Assembly (NCBI GenBank): GCA_004009845.1
Contig: RMBW01000017.1
Coordinates: 62,001-126,000, forward strand
Origin: Davidsoniella eucalypti
Taxonomy: Eukaryota > Ascomycota > Sordariomycetes > Microascales > Ceratocystidaceae
Direction of reading: 5' to 3'
Length of the DNA: 64,000 bases
Part shown: positions 63,501-64,000 of the stretch, piece by piece
How positions within the stretch are numbered: the first letter of the stretch is position 1
How the letters are laid out: each line of letters starts with the position of its first letter
Translations under genes and position numbers: made by a program
The notes under the pieces: generated by a model
Seen by the model: the letters and a program-made list of their open reading frames with translations, nothing else
Told to the model about the DNA's origin: nothing
Databases searched by the model: none

Positions 63501-64000
63501 TATGAGTACTTGGATTAGCTTGATGAGCTGGGCTAAGTTGGAGACAATATCATTTAGGACATGGCTTTGTCATTCGTATCTGTATAGTGAGCTGGTTATT
63601 ATATATTAATTCCGAAAATCCTTTGAAAATCAAGTTGATAAACTACGTAGTTAGGTCGAACAAAAATCCGGGGAACATTGTGGGAATACGGCATTTTTAT
63701 CTTCCCGTGTTGTTTCTCCGTACTTTGTGACTAATAGTAATCTCAAACCCATGACTAAGTTTTTATATGGCGGTGATCACAGCTTACTTACATATAGAGA
63801 TGTCGGTCTGTATAGGTTGTTGATCTACTACCTCAACCAAAACTTGAAAGAAACAAAGTCCCCAAGCTTAGCCGTCAAGTAGTAATCGTGACTAAAAGAT
63901 ACCAGGGGTCCTCTTCAAAGCTCAGCCTTTAAGCAAACTTTTGTATGATATAGTTAGCTGTGCTTGGCGTCTTTTCTGGGGTAATCGAGTCAAGTACGTA
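63501..64000. other. Gene-free end of the window
   Basis: AT-rich with no recognisable gene, RNA or shared repeat. Coding sequence could begin beyond the edge. Confidence 0.5.

Overview
The window looks like a contig piece from a filamentous ascomycete fungus (Pezizomycotina-like; class not resolved). The reasons are short GT-AG introns with CTAAC-like branch sites, an ascomycete-type 5S rRNA, a tRNA-Asn intron one base after the anticodon, an Sfh1/Snf5 protein with a C-terminal GATA-type finger, an Atg10, and non-LTR retrotransposons with an RNase H and HGDF zinc-knuckle C-terminus. Identifications come from reading the translations; no database search was possible.

Layout. 1-3.75 kb: accessory arm with a LINE scrap, a nonsense-mutated gene for a secreted tandem-repeat protein, a LINE-derived insertion with a clear target-site duplication, and a 3' remnant of a second repeat-protein gene. 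4.7-33 kb: gene-bearing core with a ZIP metal transporter, 5S rRNA, a large serine/arginine-rich protein, a single-TM protein, a Bcs1-type AAA ATPase, a RidA/Mmf1 protein, a lineage-specific hypothetical protein, Arp2/3 subunit ARPC1, U2 snRNP B'', Atg10 and a DHA2-type MFS transporter. 33.8-44.5 kb: second accessory block with a restriction-endonuclease-like/kinase-like protein (Crinkler C-terminus type), nested LINE-derived insertions, an intron-bearing tRNA-Asn, and the intact copy of the repeat-protein gene. 45-57.6 kb: core with OLA1/YchF, a PPPDE desumoylase-like protease, mitochondrial uS11, TIM44 and Sfh1. 54.99-55.66 kb holds a small terminal-inverted-repeat element. 58-63.5 kb: third accessory block with a degraded LINE, a second nearly identical copy of the nuclease/kinase gene and a diverged retroelement.

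Two duplications organise the accessory DNA. One is a large inverted duplication (about 340-3720 against 41840-44450) whose arms carry the tandem-repeat secreted protein genes. The other is a direct duplication (34306-36985 against 60066-62745) carrying the nuclease/kinase genes. Both nuclease/kinase copies are intact. In the repeat-protein family one copy is intact, one has an in-frame stop and two are 3' remnants.

The core genes are ordinary single eukaryotic genes without operons. Several serve mitochondria (Bcs1, Mmf1, uS11m, Tim44). Several have exons that simple ORF reading misses: the catalytic-Cys exon of Atg10, the second half of the Sfh1 zinc finger, a 14-nt microexon in mmf1 and the last exon of ARPC1. 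The most noteworthy accessory systems are the 30/31-residue tandem-repeat secreted protein family and the duplicated nuclease-kinase genes.
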